From positions 338,201 to 402,200 of the forward strand of contig NZ_JABGCI010000004.1 of NCBI RefSeq assembly GCF_019799905.1: 64,000 nucleotides of DNA, in the 5' to 3' direction. The position numbers were made by a program, and so were the translations under genes. The notes under the pieces were generated by a model that searched no databases, had not been told where the DNA came from, and saw only the letters and a list, made by a program, of their open reading frames with translations. Shown one piece after another: positions 16,744 through 23,695 of this stretch. The stretch comes from Trujillonella endophytica (GTDB lineage: Bacteria; Actinomycetota; Actinomycetes; Mycobacteriales; Geodermatophilaceae). Numbering within the stretch: position 1 is the first letter of the stretch; each line of letters starts with the position of its first letter.

Positions 16744-17823
16744 TCATCGCTGGTTGGCGGCCGTAGTCCGCAACGAGTCCGCACGAGCAGCCAGAACCGC
16801 ACCGACGGCTGCGCGTGCGGACTCGTTGCTGTCCGGCCACAGGTGGCCGTACGTGTCGAGCGTGGTCTTTGCGCTCCCATGCCGGAGTCGGTGCTGGACG
16901 ACCTTGACGTCGAGACCGGAGGCGATCAGGAGGGAGGCCAGGTAGTGCCGGAGATCGTGGAAACGGAAGTCCTCCGGCAGGCCGTCGACCTTGCGTCGAG
17001 CTGCCCGGATCGCCCGCTCGATGGCCCATGTGGACGTCTGCCGGCGGAGCCCGTCGGTGACCAGGTAGTCGCCTCCCCATTGCGCCACGGCCGCTGACAG
17101 TTCGAGCGCGAGCTCCTGCGGGATGGGCAACGGAGTGCGCGACGTCTCGGTCTTGAGCTCCTCTCCCGATCCCTGCTGGACCGGGCGGACCACGCCGCGC
17201 ATGAAGTCGATGTCGGCGACCCGCAGCCCCACGGCCTCCGCCGTTCGGAGTCCCACGAATGCGCCGAGGAGAACAGCCGGCCTCAGATGCGGGGGAACCG
17301 CGTCGTGGAGTGCCCAGACCTGGGCTGTGGTGGCGACGAAGGGCCGCGGTTTGCCGGCACCGGGAGACGTCCGCCTCGAGCACGGGCTACGGACGAGGAT
17401 GCCGTCATGCACGGCATCGCTCATGACTTGGGACAGCCGGTTGTGCAGCGCGTAGACGTAGGACGGCGCGAGGCCGTCGTTCTTTAGCTTGGCTGTCCAG
17501 GAGCGGACGTCGGACGGACGCATTGCGGCGAGCCGCCGTCCGCCGAAGTGCGCCTCGATCTGCGCCAGGTGCACCTCGGCCTGGCGCACTGTCCGTGAGC
17601 GCCGGGTGCCGTAGCCGGCCAGCCAGGTGTCACACCACTCCCCGACCGTGACCTTGGCCGTCTTCGGGTCCGCCCACGTCCCGTTGACGAGCGCCGCGGT
17701 CTGCTCGTCGAGCCACCGCTGGGCGTCGGCTTTCCGCTTGAAGTGGCGGGCGTGCTCCTTGCCGGTCGCGTCGCGGAAGCGCGGCCGGTAGCTGCCATCG
17801 GGTCTGCGGGCGATGCTGGCCAT
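16744..17823 (-). CDS. Tyrosine recombinase / phage-type integrase
   Basis: About 359 residues. An N-terminal AP2-like arm-binding segment (SIARRPDGSYRPRFRDATGKEH) is followed by a SAM-like core-binding domain (VTVGEWCDTWLAGYGTRRSRTVRQAE) and the catalytic domain. Catalytic residues: Arg in GAFVGLRTAEAVGL, His-x-x-Arg in FHDLRHYLASLLIASG, and the second His and nucleophile Tyr in LRHGSAKTTLDTYGHLW. All are present, so the enzyme looks intact. I prefer the ATG at 17823, which has AGGGG eight bases upstream, over the GTG at 17832. The gene lies between the glnA-end attachment site and the cargo, reading toward attL, the usual arrangement for site-specific integrating elements. Confidence 0.95.
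   Translation of the reverse strand: MASIARRPDGSYRPRFRDATGKEHARHFKRKADAQRWLDEQTAALVNGTWADPKTAKVTVGEWCDTWLAGYGTRRSRTVRQAEVHLAQIEAHFGGRRLAAMRPSDVRSWTAKLKNDGLAPSYVYALHNRLSQVMSDAVHDGILVRSPCSRRTSPGAGKPRPFVATTAQVWALHDAVPPHLRPAVLLGAFVGLRTAEAVGLRVADIDFMRGVVRPVQQGSGEELKTETSRTPLPIPQELALELSAAVAQWGGDYLVTDGLRRQTSTWAIERAIRAARRKVDGLPEDFRFHDLRHYLASLLIASGLDVKVVQHRLRHGSAKTTLDTYGHLWPDSNESARAAVGAVLAARADSLRTTAANQR
16765..16783 (+). promoter_or_regulatory. Candidate integrase arm-type sites, left end
   Basis: AGTCCGCA occurs at 16765-16772 and again at 16776-16783, 11 bp apart, inside the 3' end of the integrase gene. A third copy in inverse orientation (TGCGGACT) is at 16816-16823. The same pair with the same 11-bp step is found near the right end at 22565-22583. 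Confidence 0.6.
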
Positions 17824-18211
17824 GTCGGTCACCCCTGTTCGCGGCTCAACTCGCCGCGTCGATACCAGTAGCGACCACGGTTGCAGTGGGCCTCACCAGA
17901 ATCTGGGGATAACGCTGGGCTGTGGACAAACGCGGACAGACGCCAGCCGTCCGCACGTTCTCCGGTATTTCTCCAGTCAGCTCGACGGGGGCCAGACGCC
18001 AGCACGACATGTCGCTGAGGGCGGCTAAGGGACACCTGCGTCAGGCATCCGCCCACGATTGCGTGGACTGTGCTCCACGTTGTCGTCGGCGCTGGCCTCC
18101 GCCGGTGGGCATCGAGGGGTCTCCGCATACACGTGAGCCAGTGCACTCGGCGCGGGTGTCATCCGGAGCTGTGCAGCCCCCAGACTCGCGGTTCTGCGCA
18201 CGTCCTGCGGA
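17824..18211. other. Region upstream of the integrase gene without a convincing gene
   Basis: This 388-bp stretch would be where an excisionase gene might sit, but none of its open frames resembles a small winged-helix protein. It is relatively A/T-rich. It contains an 11-bp direct repeat, CAGACGCCAGC, at 17937-17947 and 17993-18003, and a small palindrome, CCAGAATCTGG, near 17896. The integrase promoter is probably here. Confidence 0.5.
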
Positions 18212-18459
18212 TTAGCGGCGTTCCATTGCCTCGCGTACCTGCCGCAGCGATGGGTTGGTCAGGTACTGGACCCGACGACCACGGTCGGCGAGAGCTCGAA
18301 TCCCTTCTCGTGATGAGCCCGGACCGCGCCGGCCCCCTCCTCGTCGTCGCGAAAACGTACCGATCGGTGAGGGACCCGGGCGACGGTGAGCTGAGCACGC
18401 AGCCTGGCCGCGAATGGGCAGCCCCGCTTGTAGTAGACGATCGGGGTGTCGTCGGCCAT
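18212..18459 (-). pseudogene. Glutaredoxin-like gene interrupted by a frameshift
   Basis: From an ATG at 18459 the frame reads MADDTPIVYYKRGCPFAARL and continues to FELSPTVVVGS, then stops at 18259. The -1 frame continues the family pattern exactly where needed: RVQYLTNPSLRQVREAMERR, ending in TAA at 18214-18212. Joined, this is a glutaredoxin/mycoredoxin-sized protein of about 82 residues, with the TVVVG cis-Pro strand and NPS helix cap of the thioredoxin fold. One base appears to be missing near 18265. The active site is CPFA, with a single Cys rather than CxxC, so the ancestor would have been monothiol. Either a sequencing error or genuine decay inside the island. Confidence 0.65.
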
Positions 18460-18665
18460 GACGGACCTCCAGGGACGCGGCTGGCGGCGTCATGGTGGCG
18501 CTGGTCGATGCCCACGGGCAAGCGAGCCGTTGTGGCGGACGCTGCAGGCCCCACGGAGTCGGTGCCACCGACTTCCATCGAGGCGTCGACACCGCTCCCC
18601 CGACACGGGCCGGCCGCGCGGTCCGCGCCGCACCGCGCTCTCGGCCGATCAAGGCGCCGGAGATA

Positions 18666-19277
18666 TCAGCGGGGGTCCCGCCACATGGGGATCATCGGTG
18701 GGCAGCCGGGGGGCATGTCGAGCGTCCCGCGTTCGGCGAAGCCGTGGCGCCGGTAGAGGGCTGTGCTCCGCTCGCAGGTCGCCTCCAGATACGCAGGCTG
18801 GCGATCGGCGTCGCACCGGTCCGCGACGGCCCGCAGCAGCACGTCGCCGAGTCCCTGCCCCTGTCGCTGGGGGCGCGTGCCGATGTAGAGCAGGTACCAG
18901 TGCGGGGGTAGTTCGCGGTGGTGGGCGTACAACGCTGACCGCACCTGCTGGAAGTACTGCATCCGCCGCCCGCCGATCCGAAGCCAGGCCGGCAGCTCGC
19001 GCAGGTCCTCCCGGGAGGTCCCCCGCCAGTGGCCCGGTGGGAACCACACCGCGGCGGCGTCCGCGTCGACCGTCGTCCACAGGCCGCCGTACGCCAGGCT
19101 CCGTGCGCCGTCAACGGCGAAGACTCGGCGGAGGCGCTCGTCCCGGGCACGCACCCCCGGGGGCAGGAGGTGGCAGAACAACGGGTCCTCGGCGAAGGCA
19201 GCCGCCATCGTCTGACTCAACCGGTCGACGTCCCCGCGTGTGGCCGGACGGACAGCGTGCTGCAAGTGATCGCTCAT
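18666..19277 (-). CDS. GNAT-family N-acetyltransferase
   Basis: 203 residues from an ATG at 19277, with GGGGAGG upstream. The longer frame to 19466 begins with unlikely Arg-rich sequence. AVRPATRGDVDRLSQTMAAAF (about 8-28) opens the fold. The acetyl-CoA pyrophosphate loop is YIGTRPQRQGQGLGDVLLRAV (about 135-155), and YLEATCERSTALYRRHGFAERG (about 165-186) is the characteristic C-terminal block. WFPPGHWRGT resembles subfamily members in actinomycetes that are often near resistance or secondary-metabolite genes. Substrate not predictable. It follows the phosphotransferase-family gene on the same strand with about 180 bp between. Confidence 0.88.
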   Translation of the reverse strand: MSDHLQHAVRPATRGDVDRLSQTMAAAFAEDPLFCHLLPPGVRARDERLRRVFAVDGARSLAYGGLWTTVDADAAAVWFPPGHWRGTSREDLRELPAWLRIGGRRMQYFQQVRSALYAHHRELPPHWYLLYIGTRPQRQGQGLGDVLLRAVADRCDADRQPAYLEATCERSTALYRRHGFAERGTLDMPPGCPPMIPMWRDPR

Positions 19278-19459
19278 GGCGCGACCGTCCTCCCCGGCGA
19301 GCCGGCGCCACAGGGACCTGCGGCCTTGCGCCAGCAGCCGTGGCAAGGCCGCTCGAGCGGAGAGGCGGATCGCCCCGGCCGTGCAGGCGAGAGCGCCCGT
19401 CCCCGGGCGGCGCGGCCGACATCGCCTGCCGCCGCGGACGACCCCGCGGGCCGCGGCGT

Positions 19460-20605
19460 TCACCACGCCCGCGTAGGAGGGCGGCAGACGTCCAGCACGG
19501 CGCGGACGAAGGTCGCCTTGCGGCGGGCGTAGCCGGGCAGGTCATCGGGCACGAGCCCACCGCCCATGGCCTCGCGCCCGGGCAGGGAGGTGAACGGGTA
19601 GCGCAGAAGCGCGCAGGTGCGCACGACCTGGGCCACCTCGCCCGCCTCCTGCGGGAGGCCGTCTTGCGCCAACCCGGCCTCGAAGGCGGGCACCGCGACG
19701 GCGAGGCGGTCGCGAAGGTCGTCGGGAGCTGCGGTGCCGTTCTCCGCCGGTCCGAAGGCCAGCGGGACGAGGTCCCATCCCACCGGCCCCGGCGAGGTGG
19801 TGCCCCAGTCGATGAGCACGAGAGTCCCGGGGTCCTCCCGTGGGCGGAGCACGTTCATCGGCGTCGGATCACCGTGGGTGTTCAGCCACGGGGCGGCGTG
19901 CAGCGAGTCGAGCATCGAGTCCACCTGCTCGGCCAGGTCCAGCAGGTCCCCACGGAGCGCGGCGACCTCCGGCTGGGCGAAGGCGGGATGCGCCCACAAC
20001 TGTTCGCTGCGCAGGCCGGGGATCGCCCAGTGCCGGATGTTGTCCACGAGGTGGTCGAGAAAGGTCAGGCCCGCCGGCAGGGTGGCCAACCGCTGGTCGG
20101 CCCGGCGCGCGGTCAGGCGGCCCAGCCCAGTGGCCGCCCGTTCGAGGTCGGCGGTGGTCCACGGTTCCTCGGCCGGGTCCACGTCTTCGAGCCAGAGGTC
20201 GATCCGGTCGTCGGGCCGCTCCAGTGCGGCGTAGAGCCGGGGCAGCCGCACTCCGGGAGGCATGCGCTGCCCGGTGTCGCCGGTGTACACCTCGGCCTCC
20301 AGCCGCCACGGGATGCCGGCAGCGATGCGCTCACGATCAGCCAGCGGGATGTGCGGCGGCAGCCCGTGCATCGCCGACTGCAGGACCTTGACCACCAGCC
20401 GTACCGCGGCCGGTTCGCTGTCGTGCGCGGTCACGTGCACGCGGTCCAGGGAACCAGTGGCCGGCGCGGTGATCCGGTGTGCAATCGGGGTCCGGGCGAT
20501 GTCGTCGACGACGAGTTCAGGGCGCCCGAGGGCCTGGCGCAGGAGGTCCTGCAGTTCAGCCGGCGTCATCCGGCCGGGCAGGTCCCCCGAGGCGGTGACG
20601 ACCAT
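19460..20605 (-). CDS. Phosphotransferase-family (APH-like) kinase
   Basis: About 381 residues. The kinase-like catalytic motifs are THGDPTPMNVL (Brenner-type HGDxxxxN, about 245-255) and LVLIDWGTTSPGPVGWDLVPL (metal-binding Asp, about 265-285), as in aminoglycoside/choline/homoserine kinase relatives. The N-terminal lobe has RLVVKVLQS with the nucleotide-binding Lys. I prefer the ATG at 20605, with GAGGG eight bases upstream, to the one at 20620. The gene is divergent from a marR gene with a palindromic operator in the 73-bp gap, so it is probably the regulator's main target. An aminoglycoside substrate cannot be concluded: this superfamily phosphorylates many small molecules. Confidence 0.85.
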   Translation of the reverse strand: MVVTASGDLPGRMTPAELQDLLRQALGRPELVVDDIARTPIAHRITAPATGSLDRVHVTAHDSEPAAVRLVVKVLQSAMHGLPPHIPLADRERIAAGIPWRLEAEVYTGDTGQRMPPGVRLPRLYAALERPDDRIDLWLEDVDPAEEPWTTADLERAATGLGRLTARRADQRLATLPAGLTFLDHLVDNIRHWAIPGLRSEQLWAHPAFAQPEVAALRGDLLDLAEQVDSMLDSLHAAPWLNTHGDPTPMNVLRPREDPGTLVLIDWGTTSPGPVGWDLVPLAFGPAENGTAAPDDLRDRLAVAVPAFEAGLAQDGLPQEAGEVAQVVRTCALLRYPFTSLPGREAMGGGLVPDDLPGYARRKATFVRAVLDVCRPPTRAW

Positions 20606-20633
20606 GGCGCAGGCCCTCATCTCGATGGATGCT

Positions 20634-20656
20634 CATCGTCAAGCTGCTTGACGATG
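20634..20656. promoter_or_regulatory. MarR-type operator between divergent genes
   Basis: catcgtcaag (20634-20643), ctg, cttgacgatg (20647-20656) is a perfect 10-bp inverted repeat with a 3-bp spacer. A second half-site, cttgacgaatg, overlaps the marR start at 20678-20688. The repeat lies between the phosphotransferase-family gene (minus) and marR (plus), the place expected for an autorepressor operator. Confidence 0.75.
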
Positions 20657-20678
20657 ATGGCGGGAATGGTGAAGCACC

Positions 20679-21110
20679 TTGACGAATGCTGTCAACGGGG
20701 ACCTCCCGATCCTGCCTGCGCTGTTCGAGCGAGCCCTTTACCAGCTGCGGGAAGGACTCCACGAGCTCAGCACCAGCCGCTTCCCCGGCCTGCGGACCCG
20801 GCACTATCGCCTGTTGGGCTTCATCCCCGACGATGGGATCCGGCCGGCCCGCATGGTCGAACTGAGCGGACTGAGCAAGCAGGCCCTCTTCCAGGCCCTG
20901 GCACCGCTGGAGGCCGGACGGTACGTCGACGTCACTCTCGATCCCGACGACCGCCGAGCTCGCGTCGTGCGCCTCAGCGACCGCGGACACGAGGTGATCT
21001 CAGCTCTGCGGGACATGCAGGCCCGCTACGAGCAGACGTGGGCGGCCGAGGTCGGACCCGAACGATGGGCGACAACCCGGGAGGTCCTAGGTCGCCTGTT
21101 CGGCCACTGA
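20679..21110 (+). CDS. MarR-family transcriptional regulator
   Basis: 143 residues from a TTG start. The winged-helix core is visible: RHYRLLGFIPDDGIRPARMVELSGLSKQ (helices 2-3, about 42-69), the recognition helix QALFQALAPLEAGRYV, and the wing VTLDPDDRRARVVRLSDRG (about 86-104), which has the DxRxxxxxLT-like MarR wing pattern. N- and C-terminal helices would form the dimer interface. It is divergent from the phosphotransferase-family gene, with a palindrome between. A half-site overlaps its own start codon, so autorepression is likely. The TTG start agrees with the half-site geometry but has no strong ribosome site, fitting low expression. Confidence 0.9.
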   Translation: MTNAVNGDLPILPALFERALYQLREGLHELSTSRFPGLRTRHYRLLGFIPDDGIRPARMVELSGLSKQALFQALAPLEAGRYVDVTLDPDDRRARVVRLSDRGHEVISALRDMQARYEQTWAAEVGPERWATTREVLGRLFGH

Positions 21111-21201
21111 CGGGCAACCGCCAGTCACCGCGGCCCGCTGGCAGTCGACCCGAGGGGTCAAGTCGGCCGGGCCGAAGTCCTGAGCCAGGGTGGTCCGCCA
21201 G

Positions 21202-21449
21202 ATGTCCGACACCGTCCACAAGCGCCTGCCGCGTGCGCCTGCGCCTGCGCCTGCGCCAACGCACCGCCCGAGCTGGAGAGTGCCTATCTGTGCCGGCGCC
21301 TCGACCACCTGCACCACGTCGTCACCAACCTGGAGAGCCAGGCCGCCGTCTCCACCGGGATGCGCGCCCAGCGACTGCTCGCCCGAGCCGCCAAGCACCG
21401 TGACCGGGCCGAGCGGATCCGCGCACATCTGCGCGCCATGGGGATCTGA
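21202..21449 (+). pseudogene. Small broken ORF after marR
   Basis: An ATG at 21202 starts MSDTVHKRLPRAPAPAPAP, encoded partly by a gcgcct repeat (21239-21256). The sensible downstream sequence is in another frame: ELESAYLCRRLDHLHHVVTN, then a charged helical stretch ending RIRAHLRAMGI with TGA at 21447-21449. That frame is open back to marR but has no ATG, GTG or TTG. A terminator hairpin follows directly, so the region was probably once a real gene. Joined length would be about 80 residues, mostly helical. I do not recognise it. Confidence 0.35.
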
Positions 21450-21460
21450 GGCCCGCCCGG

Positions 21461-21496
21461 CAGCCCCAGCAGCCCGCTGCTCGACCGCTGGGGCTG
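21461..21496 (+). terminator. 10-bp hairpin, terminator after marR and the broken ORF
   Basis: cagccccagc (21461-21470) and gctggggctg (21487-21496) are perfect complements with a 16-base loop. It lies 11 bases after the stop of the broken ORF and probably ends the marR transcript. Confidence 0.65.
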
Positions 21497-22564
21497 CGTC
21501 ACCGGACCGCCGTTCCCCCGTCCGGTTCCGGTCACCACGGTGACCGGCGGCCGAGCACCGCGCTACCTGACGGGCAGCCCGGCGGTGTGCAACGAAGGCC
21601 CAGCGAAGCGCTCACCATGTCCGACGCTGCGCCGATGCACGACCGCCAAGATCCTCGGCACCAGATCCGGCTCATGGAGCCGGCAGGCCATCTCCTCCCT
21701 GCCTCTTGACGTGCAGTTAGGCGGAGCACCTCCGAATGGCCTCTTCGGACAAGGCACGTCTAGAAGCGTCGCGCGACCACGCCCGTCCGTCCGAGGACCA
21801 CTTCGCGGTGCCCGCAGCCGCCTTCCGGAGACACCGCGTCGAGTGCGCCGTCGTCCCGACACTCGGCGCCATGCACCGTCAGCCCGACGTCAGCCGACAC
21901 TGGAGATCACCAAGATCACGAGGCATCACACCTCTTGCACCGTCGGACCTGCGCGTTTGCGCACGGCGCGCGAGGGACAAGCCGCCGCGAGGCACATCGA
22001 GCACTGAACTCGTTGTGACGGGTGTTCCGGGCTGATTAGGAGCCTCGGCCCCATATGCAGCCGGAGGACGGCCGTGGGCCGCCGCCACCGGCTGCGCCTG
22101 GCGTCGCGGACCGATCACCGATGGCTACACAGTTCGGTTCCCTGCTGGTGCCCCGGCACCTGCCAGCCTCAGGATTGGGAGCTCGTCTGCGCGGCGTCCG
22201 ACCGCTCCCCCACGCAGCTCGTCGAACGACGCGTTCAGGTGGCGACGCCAGCCCCGACGCGCTGCGACTGGCCGCATTGCTGCACGGGCTAATGCGCCAA
22301 GCACGACGACGCCGCGGACGACTTCGACAGGTCTCGCGCGAGGAGGCGCTGGCTTCTGTCCTGAACGGCTGTCGCCGTCGCCCGTGCGGCCGCAACTGAG
22401 ATGACGGTCCCGCTCCGCCTACCTCGAGTGGGTCTTGGCCTGCACCGCCGCCTGACGGCGGATCCACTCGTAGGCCGGCTGCAGGACTACCGGAGCTTCT
22501 CGGGCAACTGGGCGCCTCCCACGTCCGGGCCCAAGGCGTCTGTGTGCTGCCGGAGGCTCCCGCC
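21497..22564. other. Right part of the island with no recognisable gene
   Basis: About 1.07 kb. Open frames exist in most phases, but none shows the third-position G/C bias of real genes here or any family I know. One visible signal is a 9-bp palindrome ccggtcacc-ac-ggtgaccgg at 21528-21547, which may be an operator or hairpin. The stretch is visibly richer in A/T than the flanks. It may hold decayed genes or regulatory DNA of the element. Confidence 0.5.
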
Positions 22565-22583
22565 AGTCCGCAAAAAGTCCGCA
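22565..22583 (+). promoter_or_regulatory. Candidate integrase arm-type sites, right end
   Basis: AGTCCGCA at 22565-22572 and 22576-22583, the same sequence and 11-bp step as the pair at 16765-16783, about 104 bp before attR. A related AGTCCGCG occurs nearer attR (about 22650). Confidence 0.6.
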
Positions 22584-22686
22584 ACTCATCCGTCAACCGC
22601 CAACATCGCCCCACCAGGGACAATCACAAAAGGCCAGGTAAACAGCGAAGTCCGCGTCCAGTCACCTACGACCAATCACACGGCAA

Positions 22687-22713
22687 GAGTTCGCGATGTA
22701 CTACGACATCTGA
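22687..22713. repeat. attR: 27-bp direct repeat of the glnA 3' end
   Basis: Perfect repeat of 16691-16717 (the last codons and stop of glnA) with no gene attached to it. It marks the right junction; the original sequence downstream of glnA begins here. Confidence 0.92.
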
Positions 22714-22741
22714 TCCGCGGGGCCGTCCCCGGCCCCACCGC

Positions 22742-22788
22742 ACGCGACACAGCCCCTGCCGGGACCCCCGGCAGGGGCTGTGTCGCGT
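22742..22788 (+). terminator. 22-bp perfect hairpin, probably the native glnA terminator
   Basis: Arms 22742-22763 and 22767-22788 are fully complementary around a 3-base loop (acc). It lies 29 bp beyond attR. In the uninterrupted chromosome it would have stood just behind the glnA stop; the insertion has moved it 6 kb away from glnA. Confidence 0.85.
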
Positions 22789-22881
22789 CAGCCGCGCGGT
22801 GTCTCTCCCAGGGACCTCCCAGGCAGGCGACCTAGCATCGACGTCCCCGACGCCGGCCCGCCGCCCGAGACGAGGAGCCCG

Positions 22882-23532
22882 ATGGACGACGACGAGCTGT
22901 CGTGGCTCACCACCCTCGACCCCACCGTGCTGGCGGTGCTGGGCGGCGTGCTCGTCGTCCTGCTGCTCCTCGCCGCGCTCGCCGGGTGGCTGGTGCTGCG
23001 CCGCGTCCGCCGCAGCCCGGTCGTCGCCCGCGGACGGGAGCTGAGCGCACGAGGACGGGAGCTCGGGGCCACGGCCGCCACGGCCGTCGCGGCCCGCCGG
23101 CTGCCCCCGGGTGAGCGGCGGTCGGCCGCCGAGCTGCAGGTCCAGCTGATGCGCGCCCGGGGCGAGCTGCGCCGTCAGGTGTCCGCCGCGCAGGCCGCCG
23201 GCGCGCACCTCGGCGACGTGCCGGCCCTCCTGCCGGCGCTGGACGCCGAGGGCGCCCGCCTCGAGCAGTGCCTGCGGACCCAGGCCCTGTCCTCCTCCCC
23301 CGCAGGGTCGGCCGACCTCCTGGCCGAGGCCCGCGGGTACCTCGACATGCTCGCCGACGTCGAGGACGCCGTCCGGCAGGCCGAGCGGGTGCAGCCCGCA
23401 GCCGGCCGGCTGCCCGACGAGGTCACCGACGCCGTCTCCGCCCTCCGCGCGCACACCGACGCCTATCGCGAGCTCACCACCCCGCACCTGCCGCCGCTGC
23501 CGCCCGAGGCGCGACGCTCCGCCCCGCACTGA
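22882..23532 (+). CDS. Membrane-anchored helical protein of unknown function
   Basis: 216 residues from an ATG at 22882 with GAGGAG upstream; the longer frame from 22780 begins inside the terminator. Acidic N-terminus (MDDDELSWLTTLDP), one TM helix (VLAVLGGVLVVLLLLAALAGWLVL, about 14-37), an Arg-rich juxtamembrane segment, then about 160 residues of Ala/Leu/Glu-rich helices with coiled-coil character (AAELQVQLMRARGELRRQVS; DLLAEARGYLDMLADVEDAV). Single-pass, with a cytoplasmic coiled domain by the positive-inside rule. I do not recognise a family. Before the insertion it would have been the next gene after glnA. Confidence 0.7.
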   Translation: MDDDELSWLTTLDPTVLAVLGGVLVVLLLLAALAGWLVLRRVRRSPVVARGRELSARGRELGATAATAVAARRLPPGERRSAAELQVQLMRARGELRRQVSAAQAAGAHLGDVPALLPALDAEGARLEQCLRTQALSSSPAGSADLLAEARGYLDMLADVEDAVRQAERVQPAAGRLPDEVTDAVSALRAHTDAYRELTTPHLPPLPPEARRSAPH

Positions 23533-23695
23533 CCCGGGGCCCGCCGAGCAGTCCGGCGAGGCCGCCCGGGACCGGAACGGGAAGGGGCGTCTGCCGCGCC
23601 GGTAAAGCCGGTGACAGCCGCCTGCCGTCGTCGCTAGCGTCCGGGCCGCACGTTCCTGCGCCGGCGCCCGGCCGGCGCCGTCGGAGGGCACACCC

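Larger units (their letters stand above)
16718..22713. mobile_element. Integrated genetic element (about 6 kb) at the 3' end of glnA
   Basis: The element starts immediately after glnA, has an integrase gene at its left end reading toward the attachment site, and ends at a perfect second copy of the 27-bp glnA tail. Content: tyrosine integrase, frameshifted glutaredoxin gene, GNAT acetyltransferase, phosphotransferase-family gene divergent from a MarR regulator, a broken small ORF, and about 1.1 kb without recognisable genes. Several stretches are visibly poorer in G/C and lack the codon periodicity of the flanks. I see no replication, conjugation or excisionase gene, so it looks like a small cargo island, mobilised in trans or decaying. 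The native terminator of glnA sits just beyond it. Confidence 0.88.

Noticed and set aside
17829..18146. Minus-strand open frame upstream of the integrase as a possible excisionase
   Set aside because: No winged-helix pattern, many Arg/Pro residues and Cys, and no third-position bias; reads as non-coding.
19460..20605. Naming the phosphotransferase-family gene an aminoglycoside-resistance gene
   Set aside because: The HGD/IDW motifs are shared by many kinases of choline, homoserine, fructosamine and others; no resistance-specific motif is visible.
21239..21256. gcgcct hexamer repeat as a phase-variation tract causing the frameshift
   Set aside because: The unit is six bases, so slippage would not change the frame.
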